From contig JACVCB010000005.1 in NCBI GenBank assembly GCA_016742255.1, positions 110,202 through 174,201 of the forward strand: a DNA stretch of 64,000 nt. The letters are read 5' to 3'. A program made the translations under genes and the position numbers. This stretch comes from Leptospira sp. (GTDB lineage: Bacteria; Spirochaetota; Leptospiria; Leptospirales; Leptospiraceae). How positions within the stretch are numbered: the stretch's first letter is position 1; the number at the start of each line of letters is the position of its first letter. The notes under the pieces are model-generated. The model was not told where the DNA came from, made no database searches, and saw only the letters and a list, made by a program, of their open reading frames with translations. Shown piece by piece: positions 8,796 to 17,341 of this stretch.

Positions 8796-9614
8796 TTGGA
8801 CAATATTCTAATTCCGTATCTAACGGCTGTTATTTTTACTTTTTGTTTTATGACTCTCATGTGGTTTTGGGGAAAAACCCGAGACAATTACGCTGTCATT
8901 GATGTGGGTTGGGGTCTTGTGATTGCGGGTATCGCCACAGTCCTTTCTTATTTTGGAAAAGGGACTTTGGTTGCAAAATTAGTTGTCCTCATTCCTGTTT
9001 GGGTTTGGGCCATTCGGTTATCAGGTTTTCTCTACTTCACACGGATTCGCACAAACCACCCAGAAGACAAACGTTATGCTGGGTTTCGAAAAGACTATGG
9101 TGACAAAGTCCATAGTAAAATGTTTACCAATGTTTTTTTATTACAAGGGGCTTTAGCACTCCTTCTATCTTTTCCCTTTTACTTTGCCTCTCAGTGGAAT
9201 TTGTATCCGAATGTGGGGCTCTTTGGTCCCAATGGAACGCTAATGGTTTGGATCGGTTGGGCACTCTTTATCTTGGGTGTGATTGGAGAGAGCGTAGCTG
9301 ACAGAGACCTACACAAATTCCTTTCGGTTCAGGCAAACAAAGGTAAGGTGTGTAATCTTGGCCTTTGGAAGTATACAAGACACCCCAATTATTTTTTTGA
9401 ATGGGTGATTTGGCTTGGGATTGGAGTGATTCCCATCCTTTCCACACCAGAAGCAATGGCTTCTCTTTTCACTCCTGTATTTATGTTTGTGTTGTTACGA
9501 TTTGTATCCGGTGTCCCATTTGCTGAAAAATATTCACTTCAGTCGAAAGGAGATTTATTTCGTGAGTACATGCGCACCACAAACGCATTTTTCCCTTGGT
9601 TTCCAAAACAATAA
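8796..9614 (+). CDS. DUF1295 integral-membrane protein (steroid 5-alpha-reductase-like)
   Basis: A 272-residue multi-pass membrane protein with about six hydrophobic segments. The start is TTG with a good AGAGGAAAAA ahead. The C-terminal half carries VCNLGLWKYTRHPNYFFEW, the signature of the DUF1295/isoprenylcysteine methyltransferase/5-alpha-reductase superfamily, which uses NADPH or SAM at the membrane face. Its place between an SDR and a cyclopropane-fatty-acid-synthase-like gene matches lipid-modifying clusters, where DUF1295 proteins are thought to reduce or rearrange a modified acyl chain. The precise reaction is unknown. Confidence 0.8.
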   Translation: MDNILIPYLTAVIFTFCFMTLMWFWGKTRDNYAVIDVGWGLVIAGIATVLSYFGKGTLVAKLVVLIPVWVWAIRLSGFLYFTRIRTNHPEDKRYAGFRKDYGDKVHSKMFTNVFLLQGALALLLSFPFYFASQWNLYPNVGLFGPNGTLMVWIGWALFILGVIGESVADRDLHKFLSVQANKGKVCNLGLWKYTRHPNYFFEWVIWLGIGVIPILSTPEAMASLFTPVFMFVLLRFVSGVPFAEKYSLQSKGDLFREYMRTTNAFFPWFPKQ

Positions 9615-9631
9615 ATAAAAAAGGATAAAAC

Positions 9632-10702
9632 ATGAATTTCACTGATTCTAACAAAAAGGAAGAGTCATCTTCGTTTAGTATCAACTCACTTTTAGAAAAG
9701 GATATTTTCCCGGATTGGCTCATTCGTTTCCGTATCCGGCAGTTATTGGATTTACGCATCAAACAAGAACGTAAAGAAAATGCCACAGCACAACTGACGC
9801 ATAAAATGAATTATGTGAATTCACTTAAAAATTCACCCATTGCCGTTCATACGGATGCCGCAAACGAACAACACTACGAAGTCCCAAGTGAATTTTTTAC
9901 CTATGTGATGGGACCAAGGATGAAATACTCTTCAGGGTATTGGCCAACACTTGATACAACTTTTGCCGAATCCGAAGAGGAGATGTTACGCATCACTGTG
10001 GAACGTGCGGAGATTAAAAATGGGATGCGTGTCCTTGATCTCGGTTGTGGTTGGGGCAGTATATCTCTCTACATTGCTGAAAAATTTCCAAAATGTAAAG
10101 TAACAGGTGTTTCCAATTCCCGTACCCAAAAAGAATTCATCGACAAACGTGCCAAAGAAAGAGGATTAAAAAACCTCACCATCATCACAAAAGACATGAA
10201 TGAGTTCACCACAAAAGACAAATTCGATCGCATTGTGTCTGTGGAAATGTTAGAACATATGAAAAACTATGAGAAACTCTTTGAAAAATTATCCAAGTTT
10301 CTTGTGGCAGATGGAAAGTTTTTTGTACATATCTTCACACATAAAGAATTTGCGTATCCCTTTGAAGTGATTGATGAAACGGATTGGATGGCGAAGTATT
10401 TTTTCACCGGTGGGCAGATGCCTTCTGATGATTTGTTTTTGTATTTCCAAAAGGACTTTCTCATTGAAAACCACTGGGTGGTCAATGGAACCCATTATGC
10501 AAGGACATCTGAAGCTTGGTATGAAAACATGATTGAAAACAAGGATAAACTAATGCCTATCCTTGCGAGTACTTACGGCGAAAAAGAAACTACCAAATGG
10601 TTTGTGTATTGGAAAGTTTTCTTTCTCGCCTGTGCAGAGTTATGGGGTTATCGAAACGGAGAAGAGTGGTTTGTGAGCCACTACTTGTTTCGAAAACGCT
10701 GA
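9632..10702 (+). CDS. Cyclopropane-fatty-acyl-phospholipid synthase family methyltransferase
   Basis: A 356-residue SAM-dependent methyltransferase. The SAM-binding motif VLDLGCGWGSISLYIAEKF is near residues 133-150, with SVEMLEHMKNYE after it. The N-terminal helical segment and the C-terminal YWKVFFLACAELWGY are typical of CFA-type enzymes, which methylate cis double bonds of phospholipid acyl chains. The family also includes UfaM-like proteins of furan or branched fatty acid pathways, and the SDR-DUF1295-CFA order would suit those. AAGGA lies nine bases before the ATG. The last 22 bases overlap the convergent helicase gene. Product lipid (cyclopropane, methyl-branched or furan) cannot be told here. 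Confidence 0.82.
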   Translation: MNFTDSNKKEESSSFSINSLLEKDIFPDWLIRFRIRQLLDLRIKQERKENATAQLTHKMNYVNSLKNSPIAVHTDAANEQHYEVPSEFFTYVMGPRMKYSSGYWPTLDTTFAESEEEMLRITVERAEIKNGMRVLDLGCGWGSISLYIAEKFPKCKVTGVSNSRTQKEFIDKRAKERGLKNLTIITKDMNEFTTKDKFDRIVSVEMLEHMKNYEKLFEKLSKFLVADGKFFVHIFTHKEFAYPFEVIDETDWMAKYFFTGGQMPSDDLFLYFQKDFLIENHWVVNGTHYARTSEAWYENMIENKDKLMPILASTYGEKETTKWFVYWKVFFLACAELWGYRNGEEWFVSHYLFRKR

Positions 10703-12270
10703 GTTTTTTTCCCAGCCGCTTTTACATACACTCCACCTTCTTTTTTGGAAGAGGATGAGGTGCTGGAACGGCGGCTACTTTCTCCACCACGTTCTTTTCT
10801 TTCTCCGCGGTCACTTCTTTCGCCACGATCACTGTTGGACCTTCCACCACGGTATCCACCGCGACTTCCCGATCCACCACCATCGTCACGACGACGTCTT
10901 CCACCGCCTGAACCACCACCAGGAGGCATTTCGCTCCATTCCGCTGGGGTTTTTCCGATTTTTTCAGGGCCACTGATTTTTGCTTTGTCGAGCAGATTGG
11001 AAAGGAGTTTTAAAGCGACAGCACGTTTGTCCTCTAACTTCAAAAGTTTCTCCAATACATCTTCCGCATCGGCATGGATTTCGGTTTCGACAATTTTGTT
11101 TAGGAAATCTTCTTCTCTTCTTGCATGAACTTCCTTCTTCGTAGGGAGTGCGGCAATTGTTAAGTTCGTTCCCGAAGTTCCTTTGAGGCGGAGAAGGGCT
11201 CTTGATTCTCTTGTTGTTACCAGAGTCACAGCCTTACCTGATTTTCCAGCCCGGCCAGTACGACCAATTCGGTGCGTATAACTTTCGCTATCAAAAGGAA
11301 GGTGGTAGTTGATTACAAGAGACAAATCTTTTACGTCAAGACCACGTGCCGCAACGTCTGTTGCCACAAGGATTTTCACTCGGCCATCATGTAGACTTTT
11401 TAAAACTTGTTCTCTTTGTTTTTGGTTTAAGTCTCCGTGGAGAGCTTCTACTGGGTATCCTTTAAAACCAAGGGTAGCTTTTAGATCATCAGCTTCTTTT
11501 TTGGTTTTTGTGAAAATGATCGCCTTAAATGGGTTTTCATAATCCAAAATCCGTACAACAGCTGTTTCACGTTCCGCTTCATCAATCACGTAGTACACTT
11601 GTTCAATGTTCTTAGAAGATTTCTCTGTTGGAGCAATCTTTACGTGAGCAGGGTGAGTTTGGTATTTACTCGCCAATTTTTTAATTGGTTCGGGCATTGT
11701 TGCAGAAAATAATAATGTTTGGCGTTTGGTGGGAAGTAAGTTAAAGATGGATTCGATATCATCCATAAATCCCATATCAAGCATTTCATCTGCTTCGTCT
11801 AAAATCACCATTGATGGTTTGAAATTTTTAAGTTCCTTACCTTTTAAAAGGTCAAGGAGTCTGCCAGGAGTTGCGACAGCAACTTGGGCACCTTTTGCCA
11901 CTTGAGTGATTTGTTTAGAATAGGAACTACCGCCGTAAATCGTGGTGGTTTTGATTCCTAAATGTTTTCCCAGTTTGTACAATTCATCTGATACTTGCAA
12001 TGCAAGTTCCCGAGTTGGTGTGAGAACAAGCACTTGCATGCCTTCTTCCACATTGATTCGGTTCAAACAGGGGAGTCCGTAAGCTGCAGTTTTTCCGGTA
12101 CCGGTCTGCGCTTGTGCGATTAAATCTTTTCCTTCCAATACGAGCGGAATCGCTTGTTTTTGGATAGGGCTTGGTGATTCGAAGCCTGCTTCAGTGATTC
12201 CTTGTAGTATTTCAGGACGTAATCCGAAGGATTGGAAGTCATTTCCAACTTCGGTGTCATTCTTAGTCAT
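10681..12270 (-). CDS. DEAD-box ATP-dependent RNA helicase with RGG-like tail
   Basis: All DEAD-box motifs are visible in order: F-x-x-FGLRPEI with the Q motif (PSPIQKQAIP), AQTGTGKT, PTRELA, TPGRLLD, DEAD, SAT, then in domain 2 the ARGLD and HRIGRTGRAG motifs. After about residue 440 the protein becomes a low-complexity tail rich in Gly, Arg and Ser, like the RNA-binding tails of CsdA/RhlE-type helicases. Likely roles are ribosome assembly and unwinding of structured mRNA, often at low temperature. The ATG at 12268-12270 is chosen; a TTG 15 bases upstream would add MYPIS. No clear Shine-Dalgarno is present. The 3' end overlaps the convergent CFA-like gene by 22 bp. Confidence 0.88.
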   Translation of the reverse strand: MTKNDTEVGNDFQSFGLRPEILQGITEAGFESPSPIQKQAIPLVLEGKDLIAQAQTGTGKTAAYGLPCLNRINVEEGMQVLVLTPTRELALQVSDELYKLGKHLGIKTTTIYGGSSYSKQITQVAKGAQVAVATPGRLLDLLKGKELKNFKPSMVILDEADEMLDMGFMDDIESIFNLLPTKRQTLLFSATMPEPIKKLASKYQTHPAHVKIAPTEKSSKNIEQVYYVIDEAERETAVVRILDYENPFKAIIFTKTKKEADDLKATLGFKGYPVEALHGDLNQKQREQVLKSLHDGRVKILVATDVAARGLDVKDLSLVINYHLPFDSESYTHRIGRTGRAGKSGKAVTLVTTRESRALLRLKGTSGTNLTIAALPTKKEVHARREEDFLNKIVETEIHADAEDVLEKLLKLEDKRAVALKLLSNLLDKAKISGPEKIGKTPAEWSEMPPGGGSGGGRRRRDDGGGSGSRGGYRGGRSNSDRGERSDRGERKERGGESSRRSSTSSSSKKEGGVYVKAAGKKTQRFRNK

Positions 12271-12339
12271 GGAAATAGGATACAATAAAAAAACGGCCTA
12301 AAAAAGAAAGGGAAAAACTACCATACCTTCCAAGTAACG

Positions 12340-14007
12340 TTACGGGTGTTTTTTGGCGATTTCTGCTAAATGGGAGTACAATTCTTCTTTTAAATAGGGT
12401 TTTGGCATAAAGTACTCAAACCCAGAGTTTAAAATATGTTCCTTTTCTTCTGGCATACAAAGACCCGTACAGGCAAACAAAATGGGTTTTGTTTTTTCCG
12501 AGGAAAGACCTTTCGCTATCTCTGTTCCATGTTTTCCAGGCATCTCAATGTCGAGAAAGGCGATGTCAAATTGGTCCGATCCTAAAATCCTTTCTGTTTC
12601 GATCCCATTATTTGCCTCCACAATATCAAACGGCAGTGGTTTTAAGTAATTCTTCAAAACCTTTCGGTTCAGTTCGTTGTCGTCAGCGATGAGAACTTTT
12701 TTGCGAGAGTTAAAATTGGGAAGATTAGAATCTTTTTGGTTCGAAAGGTTTTTTTGTTCAGGGGAGAATTCTTCCCGTTTCCAAACGGTAGGAATTTTCA
12801 CTTTGAATGTACTGCCTTCGCCTATCTTAGATTCCACATTGATCTCACCATTCATCTCTTCTAACGAAAGTTTAACGATGGACAAACCAAGGCCAGAGCC
12901 CGAAATTTCACAACCTTCTGGAACAAATTCATTGTACTTTTGAAAGAGTCGGTCTTTGATCTCTGGTGAAATCCCAGGGCCTGTGTCTTTGATTTCGATG
13001 ATTAAATTTGCATTTTCATCTGCTTTTGTTTCTAAGTAAACATGGCAATTAACAGAACCATGGTGAGTGAATTTGACAGCATTTGCTGTTAGGTTCCAAA
13101 TGATTTTTTCCAGTTTCCGTTTGTCAGAAAGTAAGTATACTGTTTCTGAAATTTCGTTCTTCAATTGGAATTCAATTTTTTTTCGTTTGGTTTCTTGTTT
13201 GAAAAAATTATGGTACACATCCAAACATTGGCTTAAATGGAACCATTCGTTATTTAAAACTGATGCATTTTCTTCTAAGCGAGATAACTCAATCGTATCG
13301 TTTACTAAATTGAGGATCACTTCCCCTGCATTTTTGATGTGGTCCACATAATGATGAATGGATTCTGGAATCGGTTGTTCCCTGATCATCTCCGACATTC
13401 CAAGCAGGGAATTTAAAGGATTCCGAATGTCATGGCTAATGGCTGCGATAAAATCTCGTTTGGCAGCGTTTGCTCGTTCAGCTGATCTTTTTTCAATTTC
13501 GAGTTTGTCTCTGTCTTTACGCATTTGCAGAAGTCGAACGGTTTGTTTCCCAAGAAGGCGTAACATCTGTAATTGTTCTTCGTTCAGTTCTCGTGGTTTG
13601 TTATCGATGACACAAAGAGTTCCCAATTTGATTTGGTCATCCAAAGCAAGTGGGATCCCTGCATAAAATATTACATTGGGATCCCCATTCACGAGTGGGT
13701 TGTTTTTGAATCGATTGTCACGTTTGGCATTCGGAATGACAAACATCTCGTCTCCCAAAATGGCATGGGAACAAAAGGCAAGGGAACGTGGAGTTTCTCT
13801 GGCTTTAAGTCCATGGTGGGATTTAAACCATTGTCTGGTTTCATCAATGAGGCTCACAAGAGAAATCGGAGCATTGCAGATCATCGAAGCAAGTTTTGTG
13901 ATTTCATCGAACATTTCCTCTTCAGGAGTGTCGAGGATCTCAAGGCCTTTTAGAGCGGAGAGTCTTGCGGCTTCATTTTTCGGCAGGGGAGCAATCTGCA
14001 TGATCAT
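12340..14007 (-). CDS. GAF-domain hybrid histidine kinase with C-terminal receiver
   Basis: A 555-residue soluble signalling protein with no membrane segment. Order: an N-terminal GAF domain (about 20-160; the start NEAARLSALKGLEILDTPEE is typical of this GAF subclass), a coiled linker, a HisKA dimerisation helix with the phospho-accepting His in SHDIRNPLNSLLGMSE (about 190-205), an HATPase_c domain with DTGPGISPEI and GSGLGLSIVK (about 300-410), and a receiver domain starting VLIADDNELNRK with the phospho-Asp in AFLDIEMPGKHG (about 435-550). It probably senses a cytosolic cue and passes phosphate to an unseen phosphotransfer protein or regulator. No response regulator gene lies next to it. 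A second in-frame ATG at 14001 is an equally good start. Confidence 0.88.
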   Translation of the reverse strand: MIMQIAPLPKNEAARLSALKGLEILDTPEEEMFDEITKLASMICNAPISLVSLIDETRQWFKSHHGLKARETPRSLAFCSHAILGDEMFVIPNAKRDNRFKNNPLVNGDPNVIFYAGIPLALDDQIKLGTLCVIDNKPRELNEEQLQMLRLLGKQTVRLLQMRKDRDKLEIEKRSAERANAAKRDFIAAISHDIRNPLNSLLGMSEMIREQPIPESIHHYVDHIKNAGEVILNLVNDTIELSRLEENASVLNNEWFHLSQCLDVYHNFFKQETKRKKIEFQLKNEISETVYLLSDKRKLEKIIWNLTANAVKFTHHGSVNCHVYLETKADENANLIIEIKDTGPGISPEIKDRLFQKYNEFVPEGCEISGSGLGLSIVKLSLEEMNGEINVESKIGEGSTFKVKIPTVWKREEFSPEQKNLSNQKDSNLPNFNSRKKVLIADDNELNRKVLKNYLKPLPFDIVEANNGIETERILGSDQFDIAFLDIEMPGKHGTEIAKGLSSEKTKPILFACTGLCMPEEKEHILNSGFEYFMPKPYLKEELYSHLAEIAKKHP

Positions 14008-14069
14008 TTAGACGAAAGGATTTTCATATAAATGAAAGTAAAAAATGAAATTCTTATAGTCTAACTTTC

Positions 14070-14597
14070 ATGAAACGAAATTTACTGGTTTCTTTCCTTT
14101 CTGTCGTGATTTTGTCACTGTTCACTTCTTTTTGTTGTTCACCAACGGCAAAAGAACAGGCAAAAAAACCAGAAAATCCCGAGTTACGTAAAAAACTGAC
14201 CGACCTTCAATACCGTGTAACACAAGAAGACGAAACAGAACCTCCTTTCCAAAATGAATATTGGGACAACCATGAGGACGGGATCTATGTCGACATTGTC
14301 TCCAAAGAACCACTTTTTAGTTCCAAGGACAAATTTGAATCAGGAACAGGTTGGCCAAGTTTTACAAAACCACTTGTGAAATCCAATGTAGTTGAAATTG
14401 AAGACAATATGTACGGTATGATCCGAACAGAAGTTAGGTCAAAGCTGGGTGATTCTCATTTGGGGCATGTGTTTGATGATGGTCCAAAACCTACTGGCAA
14501 ACGGTATTGTATGAATTCGGCGTCAATGGAATTTATACCCAAATCAAAACTGAAAGAAAGAGGTTTTGAATCGTTTTTAAAAGAATTTAAACCGTAA
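14070..14597 (+). CDS. msrB: Lipoprotein-type peptide-methionine (R)-S-oxide reductase (MsrB)
   Basis: A 175-residue Msr[13 protein letters not shown] near residue 91, then [20 protein letters not shown] with the catalytic Cys at about 147. An N-terminal signal peptide ends LFTSFCC, so the enzyme is probably lipid-anchored and repairs oxidised methionines outside the cytoplasm. The two CxxC pairs that bind structural zinc in many MsrBs are absent ([10 protein letters not shown] and RSKLGDSH at those places), so this is the zinc-free form. The resolving Cys is not obvious; Cys22 or Cys23 would be the lipidation site. It stands alone, divergent from the histidine kinase. Family call is strong; the location is inferred from the signal peptide. 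Confidence 0.88.
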   Translation: MKRNLLVSFLSVVILSLFTSFCCSPTAKEQAKKPENPELRKKLTDLQYRVTQEDETEPPFQNEYWDNHEDGIYVDIVSKEPLFSSKDKFESGTGWPSFTKPLVKSNVVEIEDNMYGMIRTEVRSKLGDSHLGHVFDDGPKPTGKRYCMNSASMEFIPKSKLKERGFESFLKEFKP

Positions 14598-14600
14598 GTA

Positions 14601-15386
14601 TTAGGCCCAAAGGTTCATCATAAACTCTTCGTCATTTCGTAATGAGATGAGTTTGTATTTGGTTTCGTGGATGTCTTCTCTTGAGACATCACGTTTCCAA
14701 CGAATGTCCACTTTTAGTTTTCGCACTTTCGTTTGTAATTCGAGTAATTCCCAAATCGGAGCTTCCAATTCCTTTCTATACAAATTGGTAAAGAGGGGAA
14801 CGAGTTGGTCAGGGGTGTCCATTTTCAAAAGTTCGATATGAGTGAGGTCTTCGATATTCTGTAAGGCCCAAATGTGTAATGTTAGGGTTGTAATGCGTTC
14901 CAATTGGGCAATTTCATCTTTGGCATTGCGAGTCACTTGTTGTTTGAAAAACCGAATGCGTTTTTCTAGGTATTGGATGAGATCAGATTTTGGGATTTCA
15001 CGTTCTTTCCATTTGTCCCAATCGGCTTTGAGGTCTTCAAAAATCCCTTCCCCAAAAAATACAGAAGATGCTTCGAGGAGTTGCACCGAACCAGGTTCTG
15101 AAATTTTCAATCGGTGGCGAAGGGAATCGGCATCCCCTGCAATCATATTCACAGGAGCCACATCCTCTAATTTTTGTAAGGCTCTGGAAATCGAATCAAT
15201 GAATTGTGACTTCATCTGGTCTGTAGAATGAGCCACGAGATAAAAATTTAAGTCGGAGTCTGGGTGGTAATCCCCACGTTCTCTGGAACCATAAAATAGA
15301 ATTTGGTAGGGTTTTGTGCTTGGGATGAGTTCGAGTTCATCCAAGACCTGTGCATAGAGATTCGGGTTTAGTGCTTCAAATTCCAT
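14601..15386 (-). CDS. Nucleotidyltransferase-fold protein with altered active site
   Basis: A 261-residue protein whose N-terminal domain carries the minimal nucleotidyltransferase motif, FYGSRERGDYHPDSDLN (residues 31-47). In active family members the motif ends Asp-x-Asp; here it is Asp45-Leu46-Asn47, so one metal-binding acid is replaced. After about residue 110 the protein is mostly helical, resembling HEPN-like or kanamycin-transferase C-terminal bundles. It lies 3 bp downstream of a 68-residue gene and is probably translated with it. Either a weakened or dead transferase or one using a different acid. A toxin-antitoxin role for the pair was considered, but the small partner shows no antitoxin features. 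Confidence 0.65.
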   Translation of the reverse strand: MEFEALNPNLYAQVLDELELIPSTKPYQILFYGSRERGDYHPDSDLNFYLVAHSTDQMKSQFIDSISRALQKLEDVAPVNMIAGDADSLRHRLKISEPGSVQLLEASSVFFGEGIFEDLKADWDKWKEREIPKSDLIQYLEKRIRFFKQQVTRNAKDEIAQLERITTLTLHIWALQNIEDLTHIELLKMDTPDQLVPLFTNLYRKELEAPIWELLELQTKVRKLKVDIRWKRDVSREDIHETKYKLISLRNDEEFMMNLWA

Positions 15387-15389
15387 AAT

Positions 15390-15596
15390 TCATTCAAAGT
15401 ATAATTTCATTCGAGAAAGGTTTTCTAGTATGGCTTTAAAAGCACGATCACGTTCTTCTTTGCCTGGGAAAGGGAGGGACTTTACATTGTTTAAGTCTTG
15501 GTAAATGATTTCGATCGAAGGTTGGTTTGGATTTTTTTTGATCGATGCAACATAGTCCAAATTGATCACTTCCGATTCGCCAAGTTTTAACCACAT
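15390..15596 (-). CDS. Small cytosolic protein of unknown function
   Basis: Sixty-eight residues, start chosen at the ATG of MWLKLGESEVINLDYV because GAGGAG lies seven bases upstream on the minus strand; an upstream ATG would place this site inside the gene. The pattern of alternating hydrophobics (VINLDYVASIKK, then IEIIYQDL) followed by a helix suggests a small beta-sheet protein with one C-terminal helix. It ends 3 bp before the nucleotidyltransferase-fold gene, so the two form a unit. No family recognised. Confidence 0.6.
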   Translation of the reverse strand: MWLKLGESEVINLDYVASIKKNPNQPSIEIIYQDLNNVKSLPFPGKEERDRAFKAILENLSRMKLYFE

Positions 15597-15679
15597 AAAA
15601 TTTCTCCTCAAAGCCTAACGGTGGCTTTCCATTTGCCTAATCTTTTTTTCTAAAAAATCTCCCCTTTCAGAAAAATCGA

Positions 15680-16225
15680 CTAGTACACTTCCAAGGAACC
15701 AAGGATCAATTGATGAAAGGATTTTGCCAATTCTTTGGGTGAATCTGTTTTTTTTGTGGAAGATTCAAAGACGAGTAAAAAACCATTGTGGATTCCTTCC
15801 CAACGTAGGTACAATTCTCCCTCTGGCATGTGGTAGACTTGGACACTGCATTTTTTTTGTCCCCAAACAAAATAAGAGACTTCGGGATTTTGAGTTTCGT
15901 CTTTGAAAAAATAACGGAACTGGGATTGGTTTTCTCTGTCCGTGGAAGACAATCGTAACCAAGAAAATTCATTTGTTTCAGAAAATAAAATTTTGTATTG
16001 GTTCCCTGTTCCAAAAAGAGAGATCGATTCTTTCAGTTCAAAATTTTCTTTGTTCACCCAAACTGCATGGTAAGTAAGCCGTAATTCCTTTGTTAGGGGA
16101 CGAGTTTCTTTTATTTCTAAGGGTTTAGAAACAGTCTCTTTTGGCAATGTGGTTGGGCTGGTTGTTTTACAAAATAAAATTCCCAATGATAGTAAAATGA
16201 ATAAATACTTAGTGACCCACTTCAT
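15680..16225 (-). CDS. Predicted lipoprotein of unknown function
   Basis: About 181 residues with a signal peptide ending LGILFC (likely lipidated Cys), a Thr/Pro/Lys-rich linker, and a beta-rich body. The start at 16225 is favoured over 16231 because AGGAG then sits six bases away. It overlaps the 3' end of the kamA-like gene by 17 bp, so it is translationally coupled to it, yet nothing in it suggests a link to EF-P modification. No domain recognised. Confidence 0.6.
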   Translation of the reverse strand: MKWVTKYLFILLSLGILFCKTTSPTTLPKETVSKPLEIKETRPLTKELRLTYHAVWVNKENFELKESISLFGTGNQYKILFSETNEFSWLRLSSTDRENQSQFRYFFKDETQNPEVSYFVWGQKKCSVQVYHMPEGELYLRWEGIHNGFLLVFESSTKKTDSPKELAKSFHQLILGSLEVY

Positions 16226-17273
16226 ATTCATCTCCTAGATAATTTTGAAAAAGGTACCCATTCTCTGTTTTTTTTTGTAAATACTCTGGGGATAATAATA
16301 CTTTCCCACCACCACCAGTTAGGTCTTTAACATAATTTGGGATTGTGATCCCAGAGTGGTAACCTCTGAGTTTACGATAAATCTCAATGCCTTTTTCCAT
16401 AGGCACAACAAAATCAGAACTTCCAAATACTTCATCACATTGGTGGAGGTAATAAGGTTTGATCCCGATGGAAATCAGTTTGTAATTTAAGTCAGATAAA
16501 ATTTCAGCATCATCATTAATGCCAGATAACAAAACAGACTGGTTAAAAACCGAAACATGCCCTTCTTTTATCATTCGCATAACATAGAATTTTGTTTCTT
16601 CTGAAATTTCATTGGGATGGTTAAAATGAGTGACCATGTAGAGAGGGAAGTGTTTGGAAAAAACAGAATTTAAACTTTCAGTGAGACGCATGGGCATGGT
16701 CACTGGGTGACGAGTGTGGATTCGGATTTGGTTCAAATGAGGGATTTGTTTGAGTTCGGAAAGTAGTGCATCCAAAGACGAATCAGAAAGGGTGAGCGGG
16801 TCACCACCAGAGAGGATCACTTCTCGGAGTTTGGTTTGCTTGCGAAAGTAATCCAAAGCCTTTTCCCATTCCATACGGTTCGGAGTTTCTTCTGGATCGG
16901 AGACCTTTCGTTTCCTTGTACAAAAACGGCAATACACTGCGCAGACATGAGAGATGTACCAGATCGCACGGTCAGGGTAACGGTGGGTCACACCTTTCAC
17001 AGGCATATGAGTTTCCTCGGCGAGTGGATCCTCGGTTTCATTGGGTTTACGAACCAGTTCTCCTGCCCGAGGTAGGATTTGTTTGCGGATGGGACAATGG
17101 GGGTTGTTTTTGTCCAATTGTTGTAAATAATAAGGTGTTACTGCAAATTGGAACTGTTCATAGGCGCGTGCAAAGGAATCCCTTTCTTCCTCTGTGAGAG
17201 TAATCTCCTTTTCCAAATCCGCTAAAGTAGTGATGCGGTTTTGCAATTGCCATTTCCAATCGGACCAAGTCAT
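16209..17273 (-). CDS. KamA-family radical SAM protein, probable EF-P beta-lysylation enzyme (EpmB-like)
   Basis: A 354-residue radical SAM enzyme with the cluster motif CAVYCRFC (Cys111, 115, 118), preceded by RYPDRAIWYISHVC and followed by REVILSGGDPLTLSD, all typical of lysine 2,3-aminomutases. The length is close to EpmB (about 340) and shorter than clostridial KamA (about 415). The efp gene starts 68 bp away in divergent orientation, which argues that it isomerises lysine to beta-lysine for attachment to EF-P. No EpmA (the ligase) is in the window. The alternative is a catabolic or osmolyte aminomutase. Confidence 0.82.
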   Translation of the reverse strand: MTWSDWKWQLQNRITTLADLEKEITLTEEERDSFARAYEQFQFAVTPYYLQQLDKNNPHCPIRKQILPRAGELVRKPNETEDPLAEETHMPVKGVTHRYPDRAIWYISHVCAVYCRFCTRKRKVSDPEETPNRMEWEKALDYFRKQTKLREVILSGGDPLTLSDSSLDALLSELKQIPHLNQIRIHTRHPVTMPMRLTESLNSVFSKHFPLYMVTHFNHPNEISEETKFYVMRMIKEGHVSVFNQSVLLSGINDDAEILSDLNYKLISIGIKPYYLHQCDEVFGSSDFVVPMEKGIEIYRKLRGYHSGITIPNYVKDLTGGGGKVLLSPEYLQKKTENGYLFQNYLGDEYEVGH

Positions 17274-17341
17274 GACTTATAACCATACTTCGGTTGACAC
17301 TATGCCAAGTCCCTCGGATTTTGTTTACGAGTAACGAAATT

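Noticed and set aside
10745..11128. Long plus-strand open frames opposite the helicase C-terminus
   Set aside because: They are the complement of the Gly/Arg/Ser-rich tail; the low-complexity codons keep several frames open. The DEAD-box gene on the minus strand explains the region.
14601..15596. Nucleotidyltransferase plus small gene as a MNT/HEPN toxin-antitoxin pair
   Set aside because: The small partner is a beta-rich 68-residue protein with no HEPN RxxxxH motif, and gene sizes do not fit the MNT-HEPN layout.
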